Source: Hondaea fermentalgiana (lineage: Eukaryota; Sar; Bigyra; Thraustochytrida; Thraustochytriidae). From it: DNA of 47,135 nucleotides. This document shows, piece after piece, positions 26,470 through 35,600 of this stretch. Below the pieces are notes generated by a model. It was not told where the DNA came from, did no database searches, and was given only the letters and a program-made list of their open reading frames with translations. The stretch covers positions 204,417-251,551 of the forward strand of contig NPFB01000021.1 in NCBI GenBank assembly GCA_014084085.1, written 5' to 3'. The position numbers and the translations under genes were made by a program. The stretch's first letter is position 1; each line of letters begins with the position of its first letter.

Positions 26470-29400
26470 TCAAAAGGTCGCGGTGGGCAGCAAGGCGGCC
26501 TTCCACTCGTCGAGAAGCTGGTTGGCGATCTCCACGACAAGGACACGATGCGCGTCCTCGGCCTGCTTGGCGAGCTTCGAGACGACGGCGAAAAGGTTGT
26601 GTTCAAGAACAAGGTGCTCCAGGTCTTGGTGGTGCTCGCCAATGATCTTGAGCATCTTGAGCAGATTGATGCGCACCTCGGCCTTGGGGAAACTGAGGCG
26701 GGCCACGAGCTCCGCCATAAACAATCCCGAACGCCCAATCGCCTCCGACAACTTGGCGCTGCGCGTAAGCATGAGGAGAAGCTCCTTGACATAGTTCTCA
26801 AACGCACTCCCCTGCGCAGATTGAAAGAGCGTCACCAGACACTGCAGCGATCGAGGCCGCAAAACCGCGCGCTCCACCTCAGGGCTTGCGTGCGTAAGCC
26901 ACGCGCCAAGCGAAATAAGCGCTTTCTCCTGCCAGAAAACGTCCCCGCTGACCAACAGGTCCAGGTAGAACTCGAGCGCCTCGCATCGCCACAGCTGGTC
27001 GCGCGTCAGGTCCGAAGTATGCGCAAAGTCAGTCAAAATCTGCAAGGCGAACGTCTTGACCGGACTCCGCGTTGCGACAGCGTCCATGAGGTATGGAATG
27101 ATGCCCGAGATGGCGGCTTGCTCCTGACGCGAGCGACTCAGTCGACAAAGGTAGAACATGGCCAACATGACCAGATTCTGCACCTCCTTCACAAGCTGCT
27201 CCTGTGAGGCGCTGAGCTGCCGACCCGGGAGGAAGGAGTTGTTGCGCCGTCGACGCCGCGAACGTGGACTCGCGGGATCCTCCTCCTCGACTGCGTTGCC
27301 TGCGCCAGCATTTCGCGCGCCGCGCTCGCCGCCTTTGGTCGGCCCAGATGCCGCCTTCTCGCGAGCTAGCTTGCTCATCGACGAACAGTACGCCAAAAAC
27401 GGCACGAGCGTGGGGATCGCCCCGGCGGCCTCGAGTGCGTCCAAAACCGATGGCTCCATGCTCAGGTTTTTGACGCACTTGAGCAGCGTCTTGATGAGAG
27501 GTCCGATCTCTTCCTCGCCCAGAGCGACCTTCCCAGAGCGGCCCACCTCGCGCGGATCCGTCCGCCGCCCGCCGCTGCTGCTACCGCCGCCGACCCCACC
27601 CATGAGGCTATGGCTACTGCCGCGACCCAGAGCCAGTCCTGGTTGGAAGAATGGCGCCTCCAAGGTCAGCGTGCGCAGAATGCCTTCGAGCACGGCCGTA
27701 TCGGCAAAATGCTGCTTCACCACGCTGTCACCGTGCGAAAACACAAGCAAGGTCTCACAAATGTCCATAATCAGACTCGACGCCTCAAAGCCAAGCTGGG
27801 CGCACTCTGCCTCGCCCTTGGGGCTCCGGCAGTGTTCCAAGAGGGCCACCAGCTGCCGCAGCACGCCCTCCTTGGCAAACAGCCTACAAAAGTCATTCTT
27901 GGGGATCGTTCCACGGCCTCCGCCAATCGTGCTTAGATCAAAAACACGCTTGATGCCCTCGACGGCAACGCACGCCAAGGCAATATCCGGAACTTGCTGC
28001 CCCACGCCCAACGCCGCGCGCAAACTCGCGGCCTCTGGCGTCTCTCCAGGAATACTGCATGGGACGAGAAGTCCAGCGAGCACCGGCAGTCCACCGCACG
28101 CTACAAACATTTGCAGCGTCACGCCACTTGTCTTGAGAAACTGCCGCACCAGCGAGGCAGCCTGCAGCCGGATCGGCCGACTCACGGCTGGCCGGCAGAA
28201 CTTGGCCACAATCGGGATGAGACCTGCAAGCGACAGCAGCTCTTGAAACTCCCTATCGTTCTCGATAATTTGTCCCACGACCTTGAGAACCGCGTGCAGA
28301 ACCTTGGTGTTCGACATCTCCAGCATGTCCATGATGGGAATCACGCCATGATGCGTCAACAGCGTACGACGCTGCGCAGGCTGCTCGCGGAAGAGGGTCG
28401 TCAGTTTCGCACACGCATTCAGCACAACGTCGTCGTCCTGTTCCGGGTGTAACAGCGAAATGAGCTTTTCCACTTGCTGCGAGTGCTGAGCCTCGAGGCT
28501 GCGCCCTGCATCCTCGATAAAGTCCCGCTCATCGTCGTCCTCTTCTTCAAAGAACTCGTCCAGAAACGGGTCTGCATCGCGCCCAGCCTCGTCTTCGTCG
28601 TCGACACCATCCGCGCCGCCGCCGCCGCCGATGCGCCCACTTTTACCGCTACCGTCTGCGCCTGCTGCCTCTGCCGCCGCAGCTGCCATTCTCCGCCGCA
28701 AGACCTCAATGACGTCAGACCCGGCAGTGTCCGTGCGCGACGAGAACGAGCGCGTACCCGAAGAAGTTCCGCCGACGCCAAAATCCAAAAAGTCGTCCTC
28801 TCCTGTCCCTGACTCACGAAATCGTGCCAGGCGTGACTCCAGCGTATGGTGGACGACGCCCTTGTCCAAGGCACCTTGTTTCTCAAGCTCGCGCGTCAGA
28901 GGCTTAACGTCCGCGTCTTCACCAAAGGCGCCATCGAGATCATCCATGTCAACGTCGCCCATCGCGAGGTCTCCTGCTTGGACTTGCCCACGGAGACTTG
29001 CGAGCTTCCCGCTGACGCGACTTCCCATCATGGCGCGAAATTCGTCTCGGATCTTCTGCCCTGCTTCTCCGTCTTCTACAACTCCGAAGCCAAAGTCGAG
29101 CTCGTCCGAGTCATTATCGGAGTCATCGTTGTCTGAGTCATCGTTTTTATTCTGTTGCCGCGACTTCGACTGCTGAGAGGCTTTCGCCTTGCCGCTGCCG
29201 CTGCGTCGTGACCTTCGACGTTCGAGGCCGCGTTTGCTCCGCTGTTTACGACTTCGATTGGCAGCATCGCGCAAATCGCTTCCATCCCATTTGCTCCAGT
29301 CCTCATCCTCCTCCTCGTCGTCGTCGTCATCATCGTCCTCGTCCTCGTCGTCATGAGCCGTCTTTCCCGAAGCGTGGCGAGGAGAGCCCCCATCGGCCTT

Positions 29401-30579
29401 AGTCGAGGCCTGTTGCTTACTGCTCCGTTCGACCTCCTTTTGCGCCTGCAAGAGCCCCTCTGCGCGTTGAGCTTCAGAGAGACGGATTGTGTTCATTACT
29501 GACTTGCGCCATCGCGAACGCTGCTCCGAGGACACTCGCTTACTCGTTCGACTCAGCCGCTTACTGTGTCGCTTTTTGCGAGCTTCCTCGCTATCGTCTG
29601 CGGCGGCCGCCGCAGACGAGGACGCCGCAGAGGCCCGACCCTCGCGACGCCCACCCTCTTTATTGTCCAGTTCAGAGTCGCTGCCCGCGAGCAGGGGATC
29701 TTCGGCGCCATCGCTCGAGATGGCGCCGCCCTCGTCGGGATCATCAGAAAAGTCAGGCTGCTGCACATCGCGTGTCTTTTGCACCCATCGATGCCGCAGC
29801 AAATCCTTTGCTGTGCTCCGCAGTCGAGGTTCCTTCTTGAAACAAAGCACCAAGAAATCGCGCAGCGCAGGACTCAAACCTTCTGGCAGGGGTGGATGTT
29901 CATCCTGGACAATACGATACAAGGCAGCCATGGGTGGAATGTCAAAGTACGGGGGTTTCAGTGTGAGCAACTCGATAATGGTGCAGCCTACGCTCCAAAT
30001 ATCGCAGGCTGTGGTAGGGCCCGAAATTTCAATAATCTCAGGCGCCATCCAGTACGGCGTACCCACAACGTCGTTGCTCTGCGCAGAGGTATGTGTGGCG
30101 ACACCGAAGTCAGCCAGCTTGACCAGACCCTGCTTGGTGGTGAGAATGTTGGCGCCCTTGATATCACGGTGAATGACACCTTGGTCGTGCAAGTATGCGA
30201 GACCCATGAGTACCTGGCGAATATACAGGGCGCACAAGCTCTGCGAGAGTGCTCCAAACAGCTTGAGATTTCGCGCAAGAGACCCATTTTCCATGTATTC
30301 AAGTACAATGTGCAAATGGTCGTGCGTACGAACTGTGTCAATGTACTTGACAATATTTGGATGATCGAGCTTCTTCAACAGAGAGACCTCTTCTTCGATG
30401 AGACGCAGGCTTTCTTTGTTCAGATTCCGCAGGCCGATTCGTTTCACAGCCACCGTCTCGCCTGTTTCCGAGTTTCTGCATGCAAATACGGTGCCGAATC
30501 CACCGCGACCGATCTCCTCGCCAAGCGTGTACTTTTCACTAATCTTTTGCCCAAGTCTGGACCCGGCATGGTGCACCAT
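26470..30579 (-). CDS. MAP3K-epsilon / Cdc7 / SepH-type protein kinase with ARM-like repeats
   Basis: A 1,369-residue Ser/Thr kinase of the STE group, homologous to plant MAP3K-epsilon, fission-yeast Cdc7 and Aspergillus SepH. These act in septation-initiation or cytokinesis and polarity signalling. ATG at 30579 has an in-frame TAG 13 codons upstream, supporting the start. The kinase domain covers about 17-270: G-loop GRGGFGTV (24-31), Lys46 in AVKRIG, HRDIKGAN with Asp139, DFG Asp157, GTPYWMAPE (173-181). GVIHRDIKGANILTTK and GLVKLADFGVAT are typical of this subfamily. Residues 280-700 are acidic, Ser/Arg-rich and disordered. From about 710 to the end, helical ARM/HEAT-like repeats (LISLLHPEQDDDVVLNACAKL and similar) match the plant proteins, whose total length is almost the same. 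The last helices (LLKMLKIIGEHHQDLEHLV) belong to this scaffold. Confidence 0.93.
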   Translation of the reverse strand: MVHHAGSRLGQKISEKYTLGEEIGRGGFGTVFACRNSETGETVAVKRIGLRNLNKESLRLIEEEVSLLKKLDHPNIVKYIDTVRTHDHLHIVLEYMENGSLARNLKLFGALSQSLCALYIRQVLMGLAYLHDQGVIHRDIKGANILTTKQGLVKLADFGVATHTSAQSNDVVGTPYWMAPEIIEISGPTTACDIWSVGCTIIELLTLKPPYFDIPPMAALYRIVQDEHPPLPEGLSPALRDFLVLCFKKEPRLRSTAKDLLRHRWVQKTRDVQQPDFSDDPDEGGAISSDGAEDPLLAGSDSELDNKEGGRREGRASAASSSAAAAADDSEEARKKRHSKRLSRTSKRVSSEQRSRWRKSVMNTIRLSEAQRAEGLLQAQKEVERSSKQQASTKADGGSPRHASGKTAHDDEDEDDDDDDDEEEDEDWSKWDGSDLRDAANRSRKQRSKRGLERRRSRRSGSGKAKASQQSKSRQQNKNDDSDNDDSDNDSDELDFGFGVVEDGEAGQKIRDEFRAMMGSRVSGKLASLRGQVQAGDLAMGDVDMDDLDGAFGEDADVKPLTRELEKQGALDKGVVHHTLESRLARFRESGTGEDDFLDFGVGGTSSGTRSFSSRTDTAGSDVIEVLRRRMAAAAAEAAGADGSGKSGRIGGGGGADGVDDEDEAGRDADPFLDEFFEEEDDDERDFIEDAGRSLEAQHSQQVEKLISLLHPEQDDDVVLNACAKLTTLFREQPAQRRTLLTHHGVIPIMDMLEMSNTKVLHAVLKVVGQIIENDREFQELLSLAGLIPIVAKFCRPAVSRPIRLQAASLVRQFLKTSGVTLQMFVACGGLPVLAGLLVPCSIPGETPEAASLRAALGVGQQVPDIALACVAVEGIKRVFDLSTIGGGRGTIPKNDFCRLFAKEGVLRQLVALLEHCRSPKGEAECAQLGFEASSLIMDICETLLVFSHGDSVVKQHFADTAVLEGILRTLTLEAPFFQPGLALGRGSSHSLMGGVGGGSSSGGRRTDPREVGRSGKVALGEEEIGPLIKTLLKCVKNLSMEPSVLDALEAAGAIPTLVPFLAYCSSMSKLAREKAASGPTKGGERGARNAGAGNAVEEEDPASPRSRRRRRNNSFLPGRQLSASQEQLVKEVQNLVMLAMFYLCRLSRSRQEQAAISGIIPYLMDAVATRSPVKTFALQILTDFAHTSDLTRDQLWRCEALEFYLDLLVSGDVFWQEKALISLGAWLTHASPEVERAVLRPRSLQCLVTLFQSAQGSAFENYVKELLLMLTRSAKLSEAIGRSGLFMAELVARLSFPKAEVRINLLKMLKIIGEHHQDLEHLVLEHNLFAVVSKLAKQAEDAHRVLVVEIANQLLDEWKAALLPTATF

Positions 30580-31607
30580 CGCTGCTTCAACGATGTAAAA
30601 GAAAACTTGCTGCTCGTCCTACTCCTGTTCTAGCTGCTACTATTCTGCTGTTGCTGCTGTTGCTGCTGTTTTGGCTGCTGTTTTGGCTGCTGTTTTGGCT
30701 GCTGTTTTGCCTTCTGCTCCTGGAGCTCGGTTTCCAACCGCTATCCTTGACGCAGTTGATGCTCCTGCCGCTGCTGCTGCTGCTGCTGCTGCCGTCGCGC
30801 GCGCGCGCGTGCACGCGGCAGGCAAACAGGCAAACAGCAGGCACGCGAGCTCCTTCCCCGCGCGGGCGACGAGGGTCCCAGCGAGGAGCAACCGCCCGGC
30901 GGGCGAAATCAAGACAGCAAGAGACCTCGAACCGCGGCGCTCGCGCGAAGCCCGAGCGGGCGGGCGAGCGAGCGAGCGAGCGGGGGCGTCTCGACGGCCG
31001 AGGCGCCAGCGACCGGGCCCGCCCCGTGCCGAGCGCGGCTTCGCGGCGCGAGACGCCGGCGGGGATCGGGGTGTCTGTCACTGAGAGACTGACTGCACCC
31101 GATTGACTGCCCGCATCCTTTCCCACGAAGAGACCTATTCTGCGCGCGAAGAGACCCAAAAAACGGCCCCGCCGCCGCCGGCATCCCGGGGCAGATTCGA
31201 GCGAGCCCGCGACCATCTTCATGACGACCGACCCGGCCGCGAGGATACCCAGCTGGCGCAAGGCCGGGCCGAGGGCGGCGAGCGCGCAAGATCCTCCCCA
31301 GAAGGCGCGCTTTCGCAGAGAGCGCGCGGCTTCGCGCGGGCGGCGTGCGTGCATGGTCGCGATTTGGAGCCAAGGGGGGTCGGTGCACGTGCGACGAACC
31401 GCGATCGAGGCCGAGCTGAGCCGCGCGAAGCCGCGCTGACGAGGCAGAACAGCTTCGCGTGCGGCCGCGGATGGCTGCGCGCAGAGCGCCGCGGAGAACT
31501 CGGGCGAGGCGGCGCAGAGGCAGTTTTCGAGGAGGCGAGAGCAGCAGCAGCAGCAGCGGCAGAAACGAGAGCGACGGGGCGAAGCTGCGGCTTCTTGCGC
31601 GTCATCC
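30580..31607. promoter_or_regulatory. Divergent region between the MAP3K-epsilon-like and CREST-like genes
   Basis: 1.03 kb containing both promoters. Next to the kinase start are a CTGTTG run and four copies of a TTTTGGCTGCTG 12-mer (about 30645-30710), then a CTG run (about 30768-30792) and a CG run. The rest is GC-rich with GAGC repeats. A 388-codon minus-strand frame across it is not in the kinase frame and is compositionally biased. Confidence 0.5.
30645..30710. repeat. CTGTTG and TTTTGGCTGCTG tandem repeats
   Basis: Three CTGTTG-type units are followed by about four copies of a 12-bp TTTTGGCTGCTG unit, 65-130 bp upstream of the kinase ATG, so probably in its 5' UTR. Confidence 0.85.
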
Positions 31608-32267
31608 ATGACGGCCGTGGTGACCGCGGCCGCCCGTGCGGTACGGCCGCGGGACGCGGGCGGCGACGACGGGGATGCACGGAAAGATGTCGGCGGCAGG
31701 GAGAAGGCCGTGGGCGCCAAGAAACGGCCAAACCTCGCGCGGAAGAGCGTCAAGTTTGTCGTGGAGAGCGTCCTCGAGGCCGCGGAAAATACCTTCTCGC
31801 TCTGGAGCGACGTGAAAAAGGCGCTGCGCGCGGAGACGCACGGGGAGCACGGTCATCAGTGCAAGAGAAGCTGCGTAGAGCCTCTGGTGTGGACCAACTT
31901 TCTTCTCATCGTCCCCGCCCTCATGTACTACTTGAACGGATTCACCATGGCTTGCGCTGGCGTCATTCTGAGCTCCTCCCTCTCGTTTCTATATCACATG
32001 TACGCCGAAGCCGTGCACTGGCATCTGGTGGCGGATAAAATTGGCGCTCTTGCTGCTTTTGCGAGCACTGTCCCGCATGTTGCGCCACTCCTCTCTCCCA
32101 TCGGCCTCATGGTCGCCTGTTTTCTCGTCTGCCTGGCATTCTGGTTCAAACACCATCAGGACCACAACTACGCCGTCTACCATTCCTTGTGGCATGCTAG
32201 CATTTTTGTGGGCCAGGTCTTTCTTACTTTACATCTCGACTTTACGCTGTTGCACTTGTTTGCCTGA
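31608..32267 (+). CDS. Small CREST-superfamily-like multispanning membrane protein
   Basis: A 219-residue protein with a basic cytosolic-type N-terminus (1-90) and about five membrane helices: 93-112, 113-132, 140-160, 161-180 and 191-218. Polar residues inside the membrane follow the CREST pattern (alkaline ceramidase, PAQR, Per1, SID-1, TMEM8). These are Ser126 and His130 (SFLYH, SxxxH) in helix 2, Asp143 (LVADKIG) at the start of helix 3, and His192/His196 (HSLWH, HxxxH) in the last helix. In known members these residues bind zinc in lipid-amide hydrolases. CREST proteins usually have seven helices, so this is a compact form. HSLWH is most like the TMEM8/myomaker group. No signal peptide. 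It is convergent with the Raptor gene. The fold call is a motif inference; the substrate is unknown. Confidence 0.7.
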   Translation: MTAVVTAAARAVRPRDAGGDDGDARKDVGGREKAVGAKKRPNLARKSVKFVVESVLEAAENTFSLWSDVKKALRAETHGEHGHQCKRSCVEPLVWTNFLLIVPALMYYLNGFTMACAGVILSSSLSFLYHMYAEAVHWHLVADKIGALAAFASTVPHVAPLLSPIGLMVACFLVCLAFWFKHHQDHNYAVYHSLWHASIFVGQVFLTLHLDFTLLHLFA

Positions 32268-32611
32268 AGCAGGGGTTTCAAGCATAGTTCTTGGCCACCC
32301 CTTTCAATTTTATTCTTCATTCACGCCGAAGCAGATTTTTTCTCTTTTTACTTGGCCTAGGCCTAAGCCTACATCGATCGTACCCATCACAAAATGAGCG
32401 CATTGTCATTTGTCAGAAATTCACCTTTGCGCTTTTCGTTGTCAGCACATCTCGGATCAACAAAATTTACTTCATGACTGACAAATCAAAAGAAGAAAAA
32501 GTGGCCAGGACGATGTTCATGTATTTACTATTCTCTTTCCCCTTCACTATTTGGTCATTGTGCGCTCTGCAGTCTGACCAAATCAGAAATTAGGGCCAGT
32601 ATACACGACTA
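32268..32611. other. Convergent 3' flank of the CREST-like and Raptor genes
   Basis: 344 bp of AT-richer DNA between converging stops. No poly(A) consensus or gene stands out. Confidence 0.6.
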
Positions 32612-35600
32612 TTAGTGTGTGTCAAGTGGTACGGTGGCGCTTGACGCAGGAGCATAGACAGAAACAACGCTGTCAAGTGCGCCAGCGCCAAGCAAAAGCT
32701 TATAAGGGTGAAATGCGAGCGCTGAGACAGGGCCAATGCGCTGCCGCAGAAAGCCGTGGTGGTAGCGAATGGATGAAAGCTTCTCACCCTGTGCATTGGC
32801 AATGTGAATGAATTGATGGTGCGAACCGCTCGCGAGGATTGGCGCAAACTCGTGATGAGCAAGCGCAGTCATGGGAGACCGATGCACATCAAAAGCAAGC
32901 TCGGGCTGCACAAGACGAGGTCGCGGACGCAAAACGTCTTCGCCGTCCTCTCGCGCTTTGTAGTATGTATCAAGTTGTTGCTGGAATAGCGGACTTCCAT
33001 GCGCGAACCTTCGGATGTCGTAAAATCGAACCTCTCCCGAAACAGACCCGCTCACAATTGTGCGCCCCTCGCCGCTGCTCGGAACGCTGACATTTACAAC
33101 CCACGAGCGGTGGCTCTGACACACAGCAACAGCTGTCGCCAGTCGCGCGCCTGCGCGCACTCGCTTGTCAAAGACACGAACGGCTCCATCTCCGCTACCC
33201 ACCACGAAAACAGCGCCGTCCTCGCCGCCCGCTTGGGAGCCATGGAAACCCATGTCAATCTCGCTCGGAACCCCTGTGCCGCCGAGTCCCAGCGTTGGAC
33301 CATACGCAGCAATGCTGGTGGTACCTTTTTGCGTTCCAGCATCCACACGACCCACTTCGCACTCCTTCACCATGTCCCAAATGGCCACGGTCTGCAGCGC
33401 ACCGCCGCAAATCAAGTGACCACAGCGTTGAAGATTAAAGGTCATCCCCGGACCTGAAGCGCCGGCACGGAGCTCTGGAAGGGCCGTCCACGCCGTCACA
33501 AGTCGCGCGCCGTTGACTTTGCCTTGACCACAACGCTCCAAGACGTCGCGCCAAACGCGCACTCGACCATCGTCCGAACCGACCACCAGGTACGGTTCTG
33601 CCGTCTCGTTCATCCACGACATTGCCGTTGTACGCGCTTGGACAGGTCCGCGACCTACCTTGTGATGGTGATGCACGTGGCTCGAGCGAATCGAAACGTC
33701 TCGAATGCCTTGCGCATAGTCCGCTTGAGTCTGCGATTGAAGCTGCATTTGCAACTTTGTCTGCAGGGGGACCTGCTGCGGTCCGAGAGGCGGGGTCGAG
33801 TACTGCTTTCGAATGCCGGACGCATTGCCGTCAGCGCTTCGTCCACTTCCATTAAGTCGCAGGCCGCGCGGAGAAGCGGCATCCACAGATGATTCTCTCT
33901 CGAGAAGGCCCGACTGCTGCTGCTGCTGCTGCTGCTGCAACATCAGCTGTTGCTGCTGCTCGTCCCTGGAATATCCATTCCCTGCGTTGGCCTCGTTGTC
34001 CGAGGATGATGATGCCGCCAGGGCGCTTGCCATCTCGAGTCGGACGCCAACACAAGTTTCGTTATCGAAACGATTGAGAAGCGTATTTTCCGTGGTACTC
34101 GCCTGCAGGGCCGTAGCAGACTCAACTGGATATGTCCACAGCGAGATCTCTCCCGTTTGACCAGCAACAACGATGACAGGCTCAAACGGGTGAAAGAGAA
34201 CTTGCGAACAACGCGCTTGGCCATGATCAAAGACAGCATGCTCCTCAAACTTGCCAGGCTTGCTGAGGTCCCCGAGCCAAGCTCGCTGTGTAGCAGCCCA
34301 CGTCCCGTCGCGGTGAACGAGAAGTCCGGCGCCGTGCTTATTGATGGCGTGCGACAAACGCTCAAGTCGTCGCTGTACTCGAAGCGTCGGGCTTGGAACT
34401 CTGCTCTGCGCATCGGTTGGCTGCGACAACGTGTCCAGCGCGTCCTCGCTTGGCAGTCTCTGCGCGCTATGCGCTTGCGATTGTAATGCGTTCTGCGCTT
34501 GCCCAGAGGGTGATGCAGAGGATGAATTTGAAGGCGATGATGATGACGACGAGGAAGACACTGAAATTCCGGATTGGACTCCCTGTGACGTAACTGTGTT
34601 ATTTGATTGATGAGATTGGTGTGACACCGAGCGCGAGATGCTTGGGAGTGGGGCCGAAATTGCCGCCATGACGTCTTGCACAAGCTTGGGATCGTCCTCT
34701 TGGAGGATTTTAGCCCACTGTGCGCCCCTGTACATGAGCATAATCGCCGCCTGTGCGGCTTCAGACTTGCGACGCTTCCATCGTACAATAGAACTGCCAT
34801 CTGCGCTCAGCGGGTCAATCTCATGATGAGGTCCTTCCTTTGGAATCCATGTGTTGTCGGAGGCTGCAGGTACACGTTTAGTGAACTCGCGTGCGCGTCG
34901 GGCGTAAAGCGTAGACACGAGGCCAAGAGCTTCGAGAATGTCTTCTGCTAAAATATAAGGATTCTGTCGCTGTGGCGCAGGAGGTGGTGCGGGCATAGGG
35001 GGTGGCTGCGGCACCTGTTGCGCACGGTGCCCGCCATCAGAAGACGCAGAGGCAGCGTCAACACCGGTGTTCAGGGGCGTGCTCGAGCCCTTCTTGGCCC
35101 CATTAGGCTCAGCTCGAGATCCTGCACTAGCATTGTTTCTTCCATCCAGTGAGAATGCAGGTTTCGGGGATGACGAAGAAGAGCTCTCTGTTTGCTGGAG
35201 ACCAGCGCGCGAGCGAATGTTATTGATGCGCTTTTGCAGCTCGACCCGAACAAATTCCACGAGCACGTTGGCCACGCGAGAGACAGCGGGGAACGGATCG
35301 TGGGCCGCAAGATGTTTTATTGTCAGCCAGACGTTCAGATAGGTTTCCGTGTTGGGACCAATTTTCTGTTTGAGGGTTTGCACGAGATCTTCAAGGTCCT
35401 GGGCGTCAAGCGCACCGCCAGAACGTGCTTGAAGTGCGCTGCCCTGCAACTCTTTGAGTTCGTGTACAGTAAGTTGAATCAGCGTCGCGTGTCGTGGGTC
35501 GAGAACGAAACGCGCAAGCGCAAGTGCCACCTCTCGGCGTACCGCGGGAGACCCATGCAATAAAAGTTCAAGCAGGCTCCGTGCCACCGTGCAGTCCTGC

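Noticed and set aside
30587..31753. 388-codon minus-strand frame ending just before the kinase gene
   Set aside because: Not in frame with the kinase; an in-frame TAG precedes the kinase ATG; composition is Arg/Ser/Ala and 12-mer repeat translation.
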